Positions 12,822-25,500 of a DNA stretch of 64,000 nt are shown here, one piece after another. The stretch covers positions 10,368,195 to 10,432,194 of the forward strand of contig NC_086384.1 in NCBI RefSeq assembly GCF_036588685.1. The letters are read 5' to 3'. Position numbers and translations under genes: made by a program. Numbering within the stretch: the stretch's first letter is position 1; each line of letters begins with the position of its first letter. Source of the DNA: Mytilus trossulus (lineage: Eukaryota; Mollusca; Bivalvia; Mytilida; Mytilidae). The notes below the pieces were generated by a model that worked only from the letters and a program-made list of their open reading frames with translations, did no database searches and had not been told where the DNA came from.

Positions 12822-12951
12822 AAAAGATCGTTATCTTATCAATTCATTTGCATATTATGCATTGTATCAGAAAAAGAGATGCATAAATATATCAACAACG
12901 TATTACAATGCTTAATAAGGAGAGCTCTAGGCAGAATATTTAAATCAAAAG
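12810..12951 (+). other. Candidate upstream exon (low confidence)
   Basis: An open frame of 47 codons plus one base ends at a strong donor (AAAAG|GTAAGT). Its phase would join the acceptor at 16635/16636, from where the frame is open into the glycosyltransferase (start Met at 16668). If used, it would add an N-terminal extension of about 58 residues. The phase match has a one-in-three chance of being accidental, and the peptide has no recognisable feature. It could equally be a 5' UTR exon or nothing. Confidence 0.2.
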
Positions 12952-13967
12952 GTAAGTCCAAATTTATTTGTGGTATTTCGTTTTACATAAAAAAAAAAAA
13001 GCCTTATAATTATTTAAGAACTCAACTTGCTTCATGGTTTTTTTTCTTAAGCGAGAGAACAAATAATTCATTCTTATTCAGGAAGAGTACAAACTAGCAA
13101 TTACTGTAAAAGTTATGATATTGATAGTAGATAAGCCAATTTGATGCGTGGTATAGCCATTCAAAAATGTCAGAATGTGGCATAGAGCAGTAATTACGCC
13201 ACGCAACAGTCAAGCTAAAGACTCTTCAAGTAGTTGTAAAATCTAACGTTCAAAGAGCATAAACCTTTCCGTTCACCCGAAATTAGATTCCACGTTATTA
13301 TACCATTCGCCTTTTGATAAATTACGTATTTTTCTTTTCATCTTGTATAGCAGAATATAAACAAATCCGTGGAATTTATTTTTAATGCCGGTCAAAAAGT
13401 GCGCAGAGTCGTAAAGTGAATGCATATTTAGTCAATGAGTTATCCAATACTACGATTCAGTTAAAGGCATATTAACCTCATATATCTTTTTTTGATTGTT
13501 CATGCAATTTCGTCAGTGTAACACAATTTTAAAAGCTGTCACAAAAGCGAAAGGCTTACCTAACTAATAGACCACGTATAATCCATCCTTTTTACACGTC
13601 AGAAACATGACAGTCGCTTTTTACTCGTTCCGCTGATTTCTTATGTTAGATTTTGTCAGCATTTATGTTTTATTATCTGTTTGAAAGTATGATTTTTTTC
13701 TTATATAAAAGTGTAACGTGTATATGGGAAAAGCTTGTCAATTTCAATTTTAGAATGAGTTCGTTAACAGTTTGAAACTGGATTCAAAACGATTTATTTT
13801 TAAAATACAAGACAAGTAAACTTTTTTCATAAAGTAACATCAATGAACTAAAATATGTACAGCTTCTCTTTGCGTTCTCTAATTAACTATCTACAAAGTT
13901 CAACTATTGACTTCAAATATATACGACTGGTACAAAGCACTATTACAAATTTGTCTTGTGTCAGGAA

Positions 13968-14165
13968 TTAACTTGTCCTCCTGGTACAATAATGTACCTA
14001 ACAATTTAACAGATTTGTCCTTATGGTACTATACTATACTATAATATACCCTCCACGTAAACACACTTGTCCTTATGGTACATTTAAATACCCTATATGT
14101 TATCAAAATGGTACATGATAGTACTCTGCAAGTAAACATACTTGTCTTGTCTTGTACGGTAAACT
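13968..14165. repeat. Degenerate minisatellite, 'cttgtccttatggtac' unit
   Basis: The motif acttgtcc(t/c)t(a/c)tggtaca recurs at about 13972, 14014, 14066 and, more degenerate, 14140. The copies are separated by AT-rich linkers of 25-60 bases that often contain aaaca. No coding signal is visible. Confidence 0.6.
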
Positions 14166-14169
14166 TCAT

Positions 14170-15400
14170 ACGTGGCAAACTGTAAGTTGTGCCAGTCTTA
14201 AAGAACAGGCACCGAAATTGTCCTCTGTTGCATTAAAATCATGAATGCAATTCCATATTAACGGAAACTATCAGACACCAACCTGTTCTTCAGTACACGT
14301 TAAGTAATAGTATCTTGTATAAAAGAAAACGATATAAAATATTCGTCTCTGACAATCACGGACGACGTACGTATCATGGCAAACATCTTCGTAGACTTCA
14401 GACGAATTACAAAGAGCAAAACATCGTTGTGCTTATATATCCCAATTGCAACCGTACCATTCTTTAAGGGAGGTGTCTTTCTAAAGTGTCTCGTTACTCG
14501 TATTAACAGTTTCCATTTCAACACCCCTATACATTTGACCTGACCCAATGTTTACCCGCCAAATATCTCGTTCTGTTCTTTGATTAAAGATTATACAAAT
14601 ATATAAAATAAGGCATTTAGCAAATGGTAACTAGTATAAGGTAAACCATCTTAACTAAGATACAAAATCATCACACAGGTATATAACTCTCTTGACAACT
14701 TTGTGCAATGCATTAGGACTATAATGTGGTTCATAAATCAATTTAAAAAATCAAAAATAGTCAACACACAAATTCTTAAAACATTTGACGCCACATTTTT
14801 TTTATATTGAGCGATACAAGCCATTTGCACGGCGTATATCAGTTTAACTTACAATCAATGTTGAAAACAGTATTTTATTACCATCAATCAAAACTCAGTA
14901 CTAGTATTCAATAACAATATATTATGTCAGCTTTCAATTGCAAGTAAGTGTACAAATAAACCTTACATTGTTATGAATCTGTGGTTGGGATCATTTGTTT
15001 CTAAACTTCAGAAATGTCAACATTATGTGTAATCACATGGTTCTAAGCTGTTCTTGAACAGCTATGCCATCGCATTATAACTTTTCTAGTTTAGAACGGT
15101 TCCAAGCTATGATAGATAATTCTATATGTTATGTATAAAAGCCATGTCAAATTATTTTACGAGTAGTTACAAACGTTTTGCCTACAGATTCACTGTAGCT
15201 ATGACATAGTTTAACTTTGAGATAAAATTTTCAATTTTCACCGGAAAAGAGGGGCGAACGATACCAGAGGGACAGTCACGTGGTTATGTTGTCGTCAAGG
15301 TTCTTGTTTACTTGCATTTGATTACTGATTATGTTATCTCTGTAAAGTTAGTCGAAAAGGGAATAATTTGTAGGCTTATATATTATAAGAGGAAGCTTTA
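14170..15400. other. Non-coding stretch
   Basis: I see no gene. An open minus-strand frame at 14300-14548 (82 aa) has no recognisable motif, and I see no splice sites that would place it in a gene. The rest is AT-rich. Confidence 0.5.
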
Positions 15401-15404
15401 GATT

Positions 15405-15605
15405 AACTATAAAATGCCCTGTACCAAGTCAGCAAAATAGCCATTGTTATATTATAGTTCGTTTCGGTGTGTGTTACATTTCGGTGTTGTGTCTCTGTTG
15501 TGTCGTAGTTCTCCCTCAGTTTAAGTTTGTGACACGGATTTGTTTTTTCCCTATCGATTTATGAATTTGAACATCGGTATACTACTGTTGCCTTTATTTG
15601 TAGAT
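15405..15605 (+). repeat. Dispersed repeat, 'gtaccaagtcag' family
   Basis: The segment 'ccctgtaccaagtcagcaaa' through 'ttatattatagttcgtttcg' to 'aacatcggtatactactgtt' is collinear with 25970-26345 and 62060-62275. It belongs to the family noted at 11040-11250, in the opposite orientation. Confidence 0.7.
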
Positions 15606-16667
15606 ACTTTTGTACAGAAATCATGTAGAATATGTTTGCCAAATATATCGTAAATTATGAAATCACAGTTCTTGATATGAATCATAGAATACGTGGAGCA
15701 TATACCTGTAAAAGTCATGCCTATAACATACAATAAGTAACGGTTTGTAACAGTTAAATTGTCGATCGTTTGACTTGTAGTTGATTATTGTTCGCTTAAT
15801 TACTATTTTTTTTTTAATATAACAAAAGAATTGAAAAAATGCCAAAGAGACAAACAAATCTTGCTTTCAATTTCTTTTTTTAACTGTTTTGGTTGGAGCG
15901 TCACAGAGGAGTCTTTTCTGGAATAAACGCGAGTATTGTGTACAAATTATTATCCTGGTACCAGTAATGATATTATATTAAAGGTAAAAAAGGGGGAAAA
16001 CATAATGGCCAACAGTACATAAGATGCAAACACAAAAGTTCTTACAACATTTCCAACATAAAGAACAATGATCTCCATTATTAACCCTGATTTACCAAGT
16101 ATATCCGAATGATCATGAGATCATGTTTCTTCATGTGTTTCATGAATTTTCAGATGTATCGAATAAGAAAATTTACATTTAAATATTTGTAACTGATAGT
16201 GACACACTAATTTCCTAAAGCTTTATTTGGTAAACATTTATCGAATAGATAATAGGAATAGATTTTTTTTATATCAGTAAATCTCAGTAACCATAACCAA
16301 GGCATATTCTACTTCAGATACAAAAATCTACCACTAGTCTTATACGGTATCTTGTTTTGCATTTGAGTTATATTATTCATAAAGTACAGCAATATTAGTT
16401 GAAACACCCTTTGTGTTATTCACTTTAATCAAATTCATAAAAACTAGTGCAAATGTCAGAAACGATTGTGGTCAACTGTTTCCTTTACATTATATTATGT
16501 GATACATTGACTGCTTTCAACTAAAATATCCACTGATTTATATTTGTTTAATTTTGGGATGAGAAAGAGTATATAATTTGTTATTGCATATCTGACTGTA
16601 CATTTTAACAATAAGATATATATTTATATTTGTAGATAATACCAAGAGAAATATTCTTAAACAAGAT

Positions 16668-17810
16668 ATGAATGCATATGACAGAAGATATCTGACTTTT
16701 ATTTTGTTTATTGTTATTTTGAACATATTGATTCTTAGTATGATGGACGACTTCAGTAAATTCAAATTAGAAATTCCAATTTTCAACAGTATACCACAGT
16801 TTCAAACCAAAGACATTTACAATTGTGATGAAGATCAACACCTTAATACTTCCATACAGAGAAGAGAACTCAAATCTAGAGGTTCTATTTATCCTATTGT
16901 TATATCGATGCCATACAAAATAAACAACAAAAACATTTGTCACGGAGTTCCTAAAGTTTCAACCATCGTAATGGTCCATACAGCACCTAAACATTTTACA
17001 AGAAGAATGGTTCTTAGGAGTAAAATGCTCAATGCAACATACTATAGTCCAGAAAGTATTCGCGTCGTTTTTCTCTTAGGATTGGTTACAAGTGAAACAA
17101 TACAAAAAAGAATTGAAAATGAAAGTGAAACGTACGGTGATATTGTGCAAGGCTATTTTCTAGATTCATATCGGAATTTAACAAACAAAGGCGTCATGGG
17201 ATATAAATGGATATCAGAACATTGTATGAACGCAGAGTTTGTTACCAAAATTGACGATGATGTCTATATAAATTTTTTCAAAGTTTTCGAAGAAATGTTT
17301 GACCTTAAAAAGAAGAAAAAGTTTATTCTTTGCAATAAGATAGGAAAAAATAGAATGAATATTGTACGAAATAAAAGAAGTAAGTGGTATGTAGGAGATG
17401 ACGAATTCAAAGGTATACAACGATACCCTCACACATATTGTAGTGGACTAGTCGTGTTCATATCTACAGACCTAGTGCCTATGTTATACCAAGCTGCCAT
17501 CGGTTCACCATTTGTCTGGGTGGACGATTTTTATTTATTCGGAATTTTACCATCGAAAGTTGATGGTGTTGTACATATTGATTTAAGGACGAGGTTGAAT
17601 TTTAACTTAATGAAAGCAGTAAAATGTTATACAAATTATGGGACGAAGTGTCCACACGCCGTTGTGTATGCAGCATATCACGGGAACAAGGGTTTTGATA
17701 CACTATGGACAGCAATCGTTAAAGACAGACAACAGAGTATTTATGGAAACTATTATATGAATTTACCAGCTTTTTCGAATCCAAAAATAAAACCTTTGTC
17801 CCTATATTAG
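16668..17810 (+). CDS. GT31 beta-1,3-galactosyltransferase-like protein
   Basis: A single exon encodes 380 aa, a usual length for the family. It is a type II Golgi protein: a short cytosolic N-terminus (MNAYDRR), a signal anchor at about residues 9-26, a stem, and a Galactosyl_T domain from about 97 to 310. Visible family motifs are DSYRNLTNKG (166-175), KIDDDVYIN (194-202) with the metal-binding DxD, YCSG (257-260) and VDDFYLFGI (285-293), which corresponds to the usual EDVYxG motif. N-glycosylation sequons occur at N122, N151 and N170. Family members transfer galactose or N-acetylglucosamine from a UDP-sugar to glycans; the exact donor and acceptor cannot be read from sequence. An acceptor (ttgtag) sits at 16635 and the frame is open between it and the Met, so at least one 5' exon exists. 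I chose 16668 because it directly precedes the anchor. Confidence 0.88.
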   Translation: MNAYDRRYLTFILFIVILNILILSMMDDFSKFKLEIPIFNSIPQFQTKDIYNCDEDQHLNTSIQRRELKSRGSIYPIVISMPYKINNKNICHGVPKVSTIVMVHTAPKHFTRRMVLRSKMLNATYYSPESIRVVFLLGLVTSETIQKRIENESETYGDIVQGYFLDSYRNLTNKGVMGYKWISEHCMNAEFVTKIDDDVYINFFKVFEEMFDLKKKKKFILCNKIGKNRMNIVRNKRSKWYVGDDEFKGIQRYPHTYCSGLVVFISTDLVPMLYQAAIGSPFVWVDDFYLFGILPSKVDGVVHIDLRTRLNFNLMKAVKCYTNYGTKCPHAVVYAAYHGNKGFDTLWTAIVKDRQQSIYGNYYMNLPAFSNPKIKPLSLY

Positions 17811-17884
17811 TATACAATAATGTACCTTAGTTTCTTGATTTGTAATTACCTACCGGCTAAAGTAATTATTCAAAACGTGTTTGT

Positions 17885-19015
17885 GTAACGGGTTATTTCT
17901 TCCTCTGTGATATTTTATCCTGGGGATAATTTGTCCCGGTAATATTTTTCCATGCATGGTATTTCACAGGTAGATTTTTTCCAGAGGAGTGAAAATCTAT
18001 CTGTGTCATGCGGATAGTATGTACCGGTATATATTTGCCGTACAATATTTCACAGAACCTTGTGAAATATAGTCCCATTAACTAGTAAGTAAGTTACTCA
18101 CAATCAATATATACCTGACTATAATTATAAAATGTTTCACAAAGGTAGAACAAATTTGCATAATTTATCAAAGGGAGGTAATTATGAGCAATTTATATTT
18201 TAAAGACATTAATATAATAATATTCCTGAATCTATTTCATAGTGAAATTTTGTCCTTGAATCTTATTTTTTGTATATTCATTTATATAAAAAGATGACTT
18301 ACAACATAATTTGTTAATAAGACAGATAAAATTTAACAGGTAAATACTATCCAGCTGTTAAAATTGCTTTTGTTCCAATATATTGTTATGCTATAATTTA
18401 TCTGATTTCCATATGCAACTACATCTTTTTCACCAGACAAAACTATTTATATAGTTAAAAATATTATCATTATCAACTTCTTCAATTACTGTTTAACAGT
18501 AGTAATGCAACTATATTTCTACCTTTACTTTTTAATTTATAATTGTACTGAGATCTGAAAACAACTCACTTCTACATGTATTTCGTTTACCTTATTTAAT
18601 CATGATATTATTTCACAATTACGATCTTTGAAATTATTTCTGGTTTTCTTTCTTATGTTACCTCATAGATGTTATACCCATCTATGGTTTAATGATAATT
18701 TTCTTTTTAAAGGAATGATATTTACTTGAATATTTCAGGATTTTTTTTCAATGATAATTTGTGAAATGAATCCCATTATAATACATTTTAGTTTACAATA
18801 GAGGTTTAATTCAAATACAATTTTAATATTTCATAGTGTTTGTAAAGGATAAGTTTTTGCTAAGGACTATTCAATAAGTTAACTACCCAGATAGAATTTC
18901 ACGGCAAAGGAAAAAATATCCCAGGAAATTATTCTCCTTCGGGTAAAAAAATAACAACAACTACTGTGACATTTTTTCCTCCGGATCAAATTTCACCCGG
19001 ATATAATTTTGCTTT
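17885..19015. repeat. Composite element with palindromic ends
   Basis: The left end (about 17905-18075) contains ggataatttgtcccgg, cacaggtagatttt paired with aaaatctatctgtg, and atatttcacag paired with cttgtgaaatat. The right end (about 18890-19012) has related words in the opposite sense (ggaaaaaatatcccagg, cctccggatcaaatttcacc, cccggatataatttt). Between them is about 800 bases of AT-rich DNA without a frame. It resembles a non-autonomous element with sub-repeated inverted termini; the borders are approximate. Confidence 0.45.
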
Positions 19016-19504
19016 ACATTTGTACATCATGTATCCACACAATACGTTGATTAACAGAATTCAAACACAAATACTGCAAAGATGTTCCCAATTCAAGTAT
19101 CATGAACTGATTAATCTTAGTTTTTTTTTTTTAGATATATGGGAATTTGACTTCTGTCAATTGTTTAATACTAGAATAATAGCATGCCTAAATTAAGATA
19201 CTGACATTATTATATAAAATATTAAGCAAAACCGTCAAAATGGGCCAATGAAGTGAGAATTTAATTTAGACAACACACTTTCTTGTTCTTTTTTAGAATT
19301 GTTTATCATATTAGTAATACATGTGTTGGGGTAAGATATGAAATTGTAGTTAAAACAATTCATTTCGTAGAACAGTCCAATAGTCAGCACTTGACTTGTC
19401 TTGACAAAAATATCAATTGCATTGTGAATGGTCATTTTTATAAATTTAATGTTTATAAAATTGTGATTTATTCGAAATACTAAAGATTTTCTTGTGAAAG
19501 GCAT

Positions 19505-19635
19505 TGATAACCTTCACCATCAATGCTCTTCAACTTTGTACTTGTTTTGTATTTTAACTAACTTGATCTGAGCGTCACTAATAAGTCGTATGTAGAAAAA
19601 AACGTGCGTCTTGCGTATTAAATCTATAAGTTTGG
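19505..19635 (+). repeat. 'gagcgtcactgatgagtc' family fragment
   Basis: It contains atgctcttcaactttgtact, gagcgtcactaataagtc and aaacgtgcgtcttgcgtatt. This is a diverged copy of the family described at 7975-8295, in plus orientation. Confidence 0.75.
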
Positions 19636-20329
19636 TGTCTTTATTAACAAGTTACGCTCATAACATATAGAGAAAGGCTTTCAATTAGAAAAAAAATGCG
19701 GATGTACATATGAACATATGATGTTTTGCATTCGTCAGCGACGTCCTTGACTATTATATTTTATTATACATATTGAACCTTACAAATAGTTTGCAGTCGG
19801 ATAAAAGGGAACATGTGAAAAATTTACATGTGCAAAGATTTCTTTGACTGACGAATAAAATTGACAAAGAAAGAAATTTACAAAAAAATAGTTAGCCTTT
19901 AACGAGTCATCTATGTATAAATAAACAATCACCAAGAAATATTATCACAGTACCTATCGTTATTGGATATTCAAATATGATATGTGTATTCCTCAATACA
20001 TCTAAGGTAGCGTTATTATGTTGAACAGCTGCTAACATTTCTTTTATTGTACTAGCCAACTATTGAAAGTAACTTTCAAAATGTCATTTATATTGATATG
20101 ATTGTAGTTATTGACAAAGTGTGCTATAAAAATTACCTGCTATTGACATTTGTAATATCTGATACATTATTACTATTTGCCTATCAAACAGTACTAATTA
20201 ATATTAAAGAACATGATATACGTTACCAATATCAATTAAATTAATAAATCAGATATCACATACTAATAAACGGTGTTCTGCATTTAATATATATTTGAAT
20301 ATATGGTATTGTGCACTGCATATATTATA

Positions 20330-20455
20330 TAATGCTCTTCAACTTTATACTTGTTTGGCTTTACAAATATTTTGATATGAGCGTCACTGATGAGTCTTAT
20401 GTAAACGAAACGCGCGTCTTGCGTACTAAATTATAATCCTGGTACCTTTGATAAC
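20330..20455 (+). repeat. 'gagcgtcactgatgagtc' family copy
   Basis: Starts aatgctcttcaactttatac, contains gagcgtcactgatgagtctt and cgaaacgcgcgtcttgcgta, and ends cctggtacctttgataacta. It is very close to 25085-25215, so both give a good local consensus. Confidence 0.85.
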
Positions 20456-20669
20456 TAACCTCCTATATATTTAAAGATACATGATTGGTTAAAGGACAAA
20501 ACGTGGTCACTTTGTTTATCTGATATAAGGTGTCTTAAAAATATGTATGATATTATTATATGCCCTGCATATATTAAATTATCATGTCAGTGCAATTCAT
20601 GAAAGATAACAACACACTAATGTAAAACAATGTATTTTTAGCACACGAAACTTCAGATTAATATGTCCT

Positions 20670-20965
20670 AGTTTGCAAAAGAGGTACGACAGATACCAGA
20701 TGAACAGTCAAACTTATAGATAATAGTACAGAAGACACAACATAGAAAACTAAAGACTTAGCAACACGAACCCCACCAAAAACTTTGATGATCTCACGTT
20801 CTCCGGAAGGGTAAACAATTCCTGCTCCCCATGTTGCAATCGTCGTGTTCCATATGTTATAACATTTCCGGTTAAAAGTCTAATCTTCGGGTCACATTCG
20901 TTAAAAGGGAAAGTGTTGTAGTTGCAAGCTTCGTGTCAAATGGTTTCAGAGAAGATGTTTTAACA
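20670..20965 (+). repeat. Dispersed repeat, 'accaaaaactttgatgatct' family
   Basis: The segment from gaggtacgacagataccaga through gcaacacgaaccccaccaaa and 'aatcgtcgtgttccatatgt' to the cggttaaaagtctaat stretch is collinear with 63530-63790. A partial copy lies at 42600-42745. It lies in the spacer before the methyltransferase genes. Confidence 0.75.
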
Positions 20966-21937
20966 ATTTGTTATTGTAACAGTACTCCAACACATAGTGG
21001 TTAAGTGATTGTAAATAAATAAATTTACCACCCACGTCAAATCCTAAAATATAACTTTCTAACTTCTGTCTGTCCTTTTGGTATCTTTCGTCCCTCTTTT
21101 CTGTTATTTAACATTAATGTTTCATAAGTTTCCTCTGCTTTCATTTATATTTTACCTTTACTCGTTTCATTTCAACCAAACAATGAACACGCACATTATC
21201 TTTTAAAACTGTGTCAATCTTGTCTTCTTCATTATATGTAAATTCGGTTGTTAATTAGAATAAACGATATTAAGTCTCATGCATGCACAGTATTTCATGA
21301 ACCTGACTTATTGTGCAAGTTTCTACAGCCTTATTTGTCATTAAAATCCACACCGGGTCTTAATGTAACTGTTGGTCACAATATTATATATATACATCAG
21401 ACAATTATTCACGTACAAAACTGTAAAAATAAAAAGGCTAAATATGATTGACAATTGAAATTAAGAATGGGTCAAGAGGACAACAACCTGACCAGAGAGC
21501 AGCAAACAGACCAAAGCCACCAACGGTTTTAAATCACAGTCATTGCGGGGGAAATCTAGACCTCGAGACCGTCTTCAGTTGGCCCCTAACGAAATGTGTT
21601 TTAGTTCATTAAAATGAGTTACACACTCATTTCCCAAACAAATAAATGAACCAAAATAAAATTTAAAAAAATGTTGCCTTCAAACTTTATCTTATACAAT
21701 GTATGAAAGAAGAAGCTGTTTTTTTTTATCTGAACTGTTTCATACACACAAAAGGAGGACTATATAGCGGCAATATGTATGACAGTTTGAACTCAACAAT
21801 GAAAGGCAAATATACATTTCCTTCAAAAGTTTGACTGCATACATTTATATGTATACATGCCACAAGGCGAAATACAAAATAGCAGTTTACATCAGTCAAA
21901 CATATGTTGATGAGAATCTTTTTTTTTTTAATCTGGT

Positions 21938-22217
21938 TTAAGGTGGTACCTAACACTACAGGGAGATAACTCTGTAAAGTCAGCTAAACGTTTTAATTAC
22001 GTTGTGTTGTAAAAGGAATATTAAGCTTCCCAATGATCAAAATTGGTGTTTCTCAAATTGCTATTTAACCAGGGTTTTTTTCTGACAAAACGGTTGGTTC
22101 AAAATTTTTAAACTTTTTATATTTTTATTAAAGTCTCAAAGTAAATACTTTGACAAAATTTTATGAAAATTAATCGAGCCAAATTAATTTTAGCGAAAGT
22201 GATGGGTACCACCTTAA
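21938..22217. mobile_element. MITE-like element with ttaaggtggtacc ends
   Basis: The ends are inverted: ttaaggtggtacc at 21938 and ggtaccaccttaa ending at 22217, length 280. The left end continues taacactacagggagataac, a motif I recall as common in bivalve genomes. The interior is AT-rich with no frame. TTAA at both ends would fit a TTAA-target transposon, but the TTAA may be part of the repeat itself. Confidence 0.7.
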
Positions 22218-22513
22218 GTATGAGGAAGTTAAAAGATTGGATATGAATAAACTGACACATTGTTTAATAATGCATTCCAGTGGAAGCGCGATAAAAAGGA
22301 CAAATAACAGAAATAATTATTTAATAATCATTCTGTTTTATGAGTAAATTTCATGAAGAAGAAAATATACTACTTTTACAATTTAATCAAAATGTATGAA
22401 TATACATTAAAGCACTTTCTTTGTTTTCTGCATTTTTTAAAAGCATTTTAAGAGAGTCGAAAGAATCTAAAGTGATATTGAAACTTCCATGTCTAAAATG
22501 TTGTTGTGTTGTC

Positions 22514-25500
22514 TTAGTTCACACGATACACTATGATAATTCCATCTGCGTTCTCCATAAATCCTTTATACGTGGTAATCTCTTCCTTCTTCCATTTTCC
22601 TTCTTGTTCCAGCTGATCACATAACGGGAAAAACTTATCCACGTAGTCTGGTGATTCATAAAAAGGTGAACGTCTATTCGATATGCAGATTACACCACCT
22701 AAATTTTACGAAAAAGACATTAGAGACGAGACAAACATTGTCAATAAGTCATATATACACACACAAACATTTTGTGTGTGAACTTTAAACTTCTGCAACT
22801 AGAGATACCTTTGCAACAAATCGCAATTAATGCAATAGTAACTAGAAGAAGGAAATATAAAAGGAATATTCTACTCATAATTGAAAATAAACGGTAGAAT
22901 GTCGTTGCAAAATACGATCAAGAGACAAACAACAGAGTAACAAAACACAAGGTAGACAACTTAAGAGGAAATTCAAACGAGGAAACAAACGGGATCATTT
23001 AAGATTACTTAATTTTTGAACTCGCAAATACTGTTACAATGACAAAAGTATTCGAATGTCATAGCCTAAAGTCTAATTAAGTTCGAAATTTCTTCTTAAG
23101 AGTCATAAAATGTTAGTTTTACCTGGTTTTGTTATTCTTATCATTTCTATTATGGCGTCATACGGAATATGTCCTGTACCAAATGAACCAACAACTGCTA
23201 GCAAATCGAAACTGTCTACAAATTAAAAAAAACAAGGTATCAACAACACTTCAAGAAATAATCATAAAAAAAATACATATGTAAGTGACTATTATGTTCA
23301 TATTAAAATTAGGACTTATTTAAAGCTGATATAATTATTTTTTTAATTTATACAGTTCTAGTATTTTATATCATCCTGAAGCCTTATTGATGTGCAATGT
23401 TTAACTGACTTTATCTGAAACATATGTGAACACGTACGGTATATCTGAACTTACAATTTGTTTCTCTGAATACATTTTTCATTTGAGAATTGCTTGTAAT
23501 ACATGTATAATTGAATAACAATTCGATAGTTATATTAAGTCTTGCAAATATTTTACCTTGTTTGAAAAATGGCAAAGGTTTTGATGTAAAGTAACTACAA
23601 AATACATTTCGATATAACTTCTTCTTTTCAGCTTCTTTAAGCATTCCTGGAGATGGATCTATTCCATTGATGGTTTTAAATCCTTTTGTTGCCAACTAAA
23701 ATACATATGTACACATTTTATGTATACTGATTTAATTTCCATGTACTGTAAAGTATAAATTCAATTCAATGTGTGACGATATGAGATGAATGATGATCTT
23801 GATTGGTCAAGGACAAACATTTTAATACATCTTTGCTTATCCATATGTTATAAAATCATACTTCGATAATTTAGTAAGATAGCTCTTTATAATATATCTG
23901 TATATTTATGATATTTGTTGTATTATAAAATAATGCAAATAAAGTATTCTTCGAAATAACAATACGAAGAAAGAAAGATTTCAGGGGTCAACATTCAGAC
24001 ATCAACAATTTACAATAACATTAACTGTTTTAATCACTAGATGCATGTTTCGACAATAAAGATCTCTACAAAGTTGCTCGGAGCTTAGATATTTTAAAGA
24101 CCAAATATTTTTAATACACGACGAGCTCATCAACCAAAAATGACAAATATAATACCGTATAGCGGGTTATTTTCGCGGGGTGTAAATTTTCGCTTATTTT
24201 CGAGGATAGAACAAAATCGCCAAAATAAATTCCGCTAATTTAAAAATGTACATGCAAAGGTAATGTTAAAAATGTTAAATCCGCCAAAATTTTTCGTATA
24301 CCTTATTCAATGAAAATCGCGAAATTTTATCCCCGCGAAAATAACCCGCTATACGGTATAACCTTTAGGCATGGGATTCGCGTTTTGAGAGATTCTAGAA
24401 TCGGACGTAAATATCACATGAACAATAGTATCAGTCATAGACTTTTGAAACCAAACCCATATCAAAAAAAATCTTATGTCTAAAAGTTTTTTACACACAA
24501 AAGCATTGTTCTTCTAGTAGACATATGATGCAAAATTGAAAAAGTTCCTAGAAAATATAACATGTTTTAATCCCTTCTCGTTGGTGATTACTTTTGGAGG
24601 TCGTTTTCTTGTGTGTGCATTATGCAAATGTTATACAATGAACCAATGCATCAGTCATTCATATTATTACTTCTTCCGCTAGTAAACCAGTACCAGCTCC
24701 CACATCCAGTATAACAATGTTTTCTCTGTTTTCAGGGTAATATTTACATAGAACTTCACTGCATTTACTGTTTGCAGCGTAACCAAATTGTTTTAAATTC
24801 TGAATAAAGAGAAAGCAAGATATTATGAGGTTACCTTATCGACATTTTGTAAGCTTAATTCAGATTTGTATCTCTTAACGCACAATGTTTAAATTAAAAA
24901 GAAAAAAAGCTAAGCATTTAAGTAGTTCTATTATGTATGATGTCTGCTTTTAACCGGAAAACAATTGCCAAAAATTTTATGATTCTGATATAAAGAAATA
25001 AAATCTAAAATATAGACGACCTATTTTTTACGGTTTCCGTTACGAATTTACTGACTAAAACGTATATAGAATGTTGGATCCGCAATGCTCTACAACTTTA
25101 TACATGTTTGGCTTTTACAACTATTTTGATATGAGCGTCACTGATGAGTTTTATGTACACGAAACGCGGGTCTAGGGTACTAAATTATAATTATGATACC
25201 TTTGATAACTATCTATCTGTGTCGATTTTACCAGTGATATTCTTTATTAAATCTGATCGGTTTGTGTATTAGCTTAATTCCCTTATATGACATATTGTAT
25301 TTAGTGTGGGTTTGTGTTGTGAATATATAACTCTTCGACACAGCCAGTCCAGTTCAGATTATGATATACCGTTTAGCGGGTTATTTTCGCGGGTGTAAAA
25401 TTTCGCGATTTTTATTGAATAAAGTATACGAAATATTTTGGCCGTTATTATTTTGGCGGATTCAAAATGTTTACACCTTTGCATGTGCACTTTTAAATTC

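Noticed and set aside
14300-14548. 82-codon minus-strand frame as a gene
   Set aside because: No domain, no signal sequence and no connected exons; it may be a chance frame or part of an unknown repeat.
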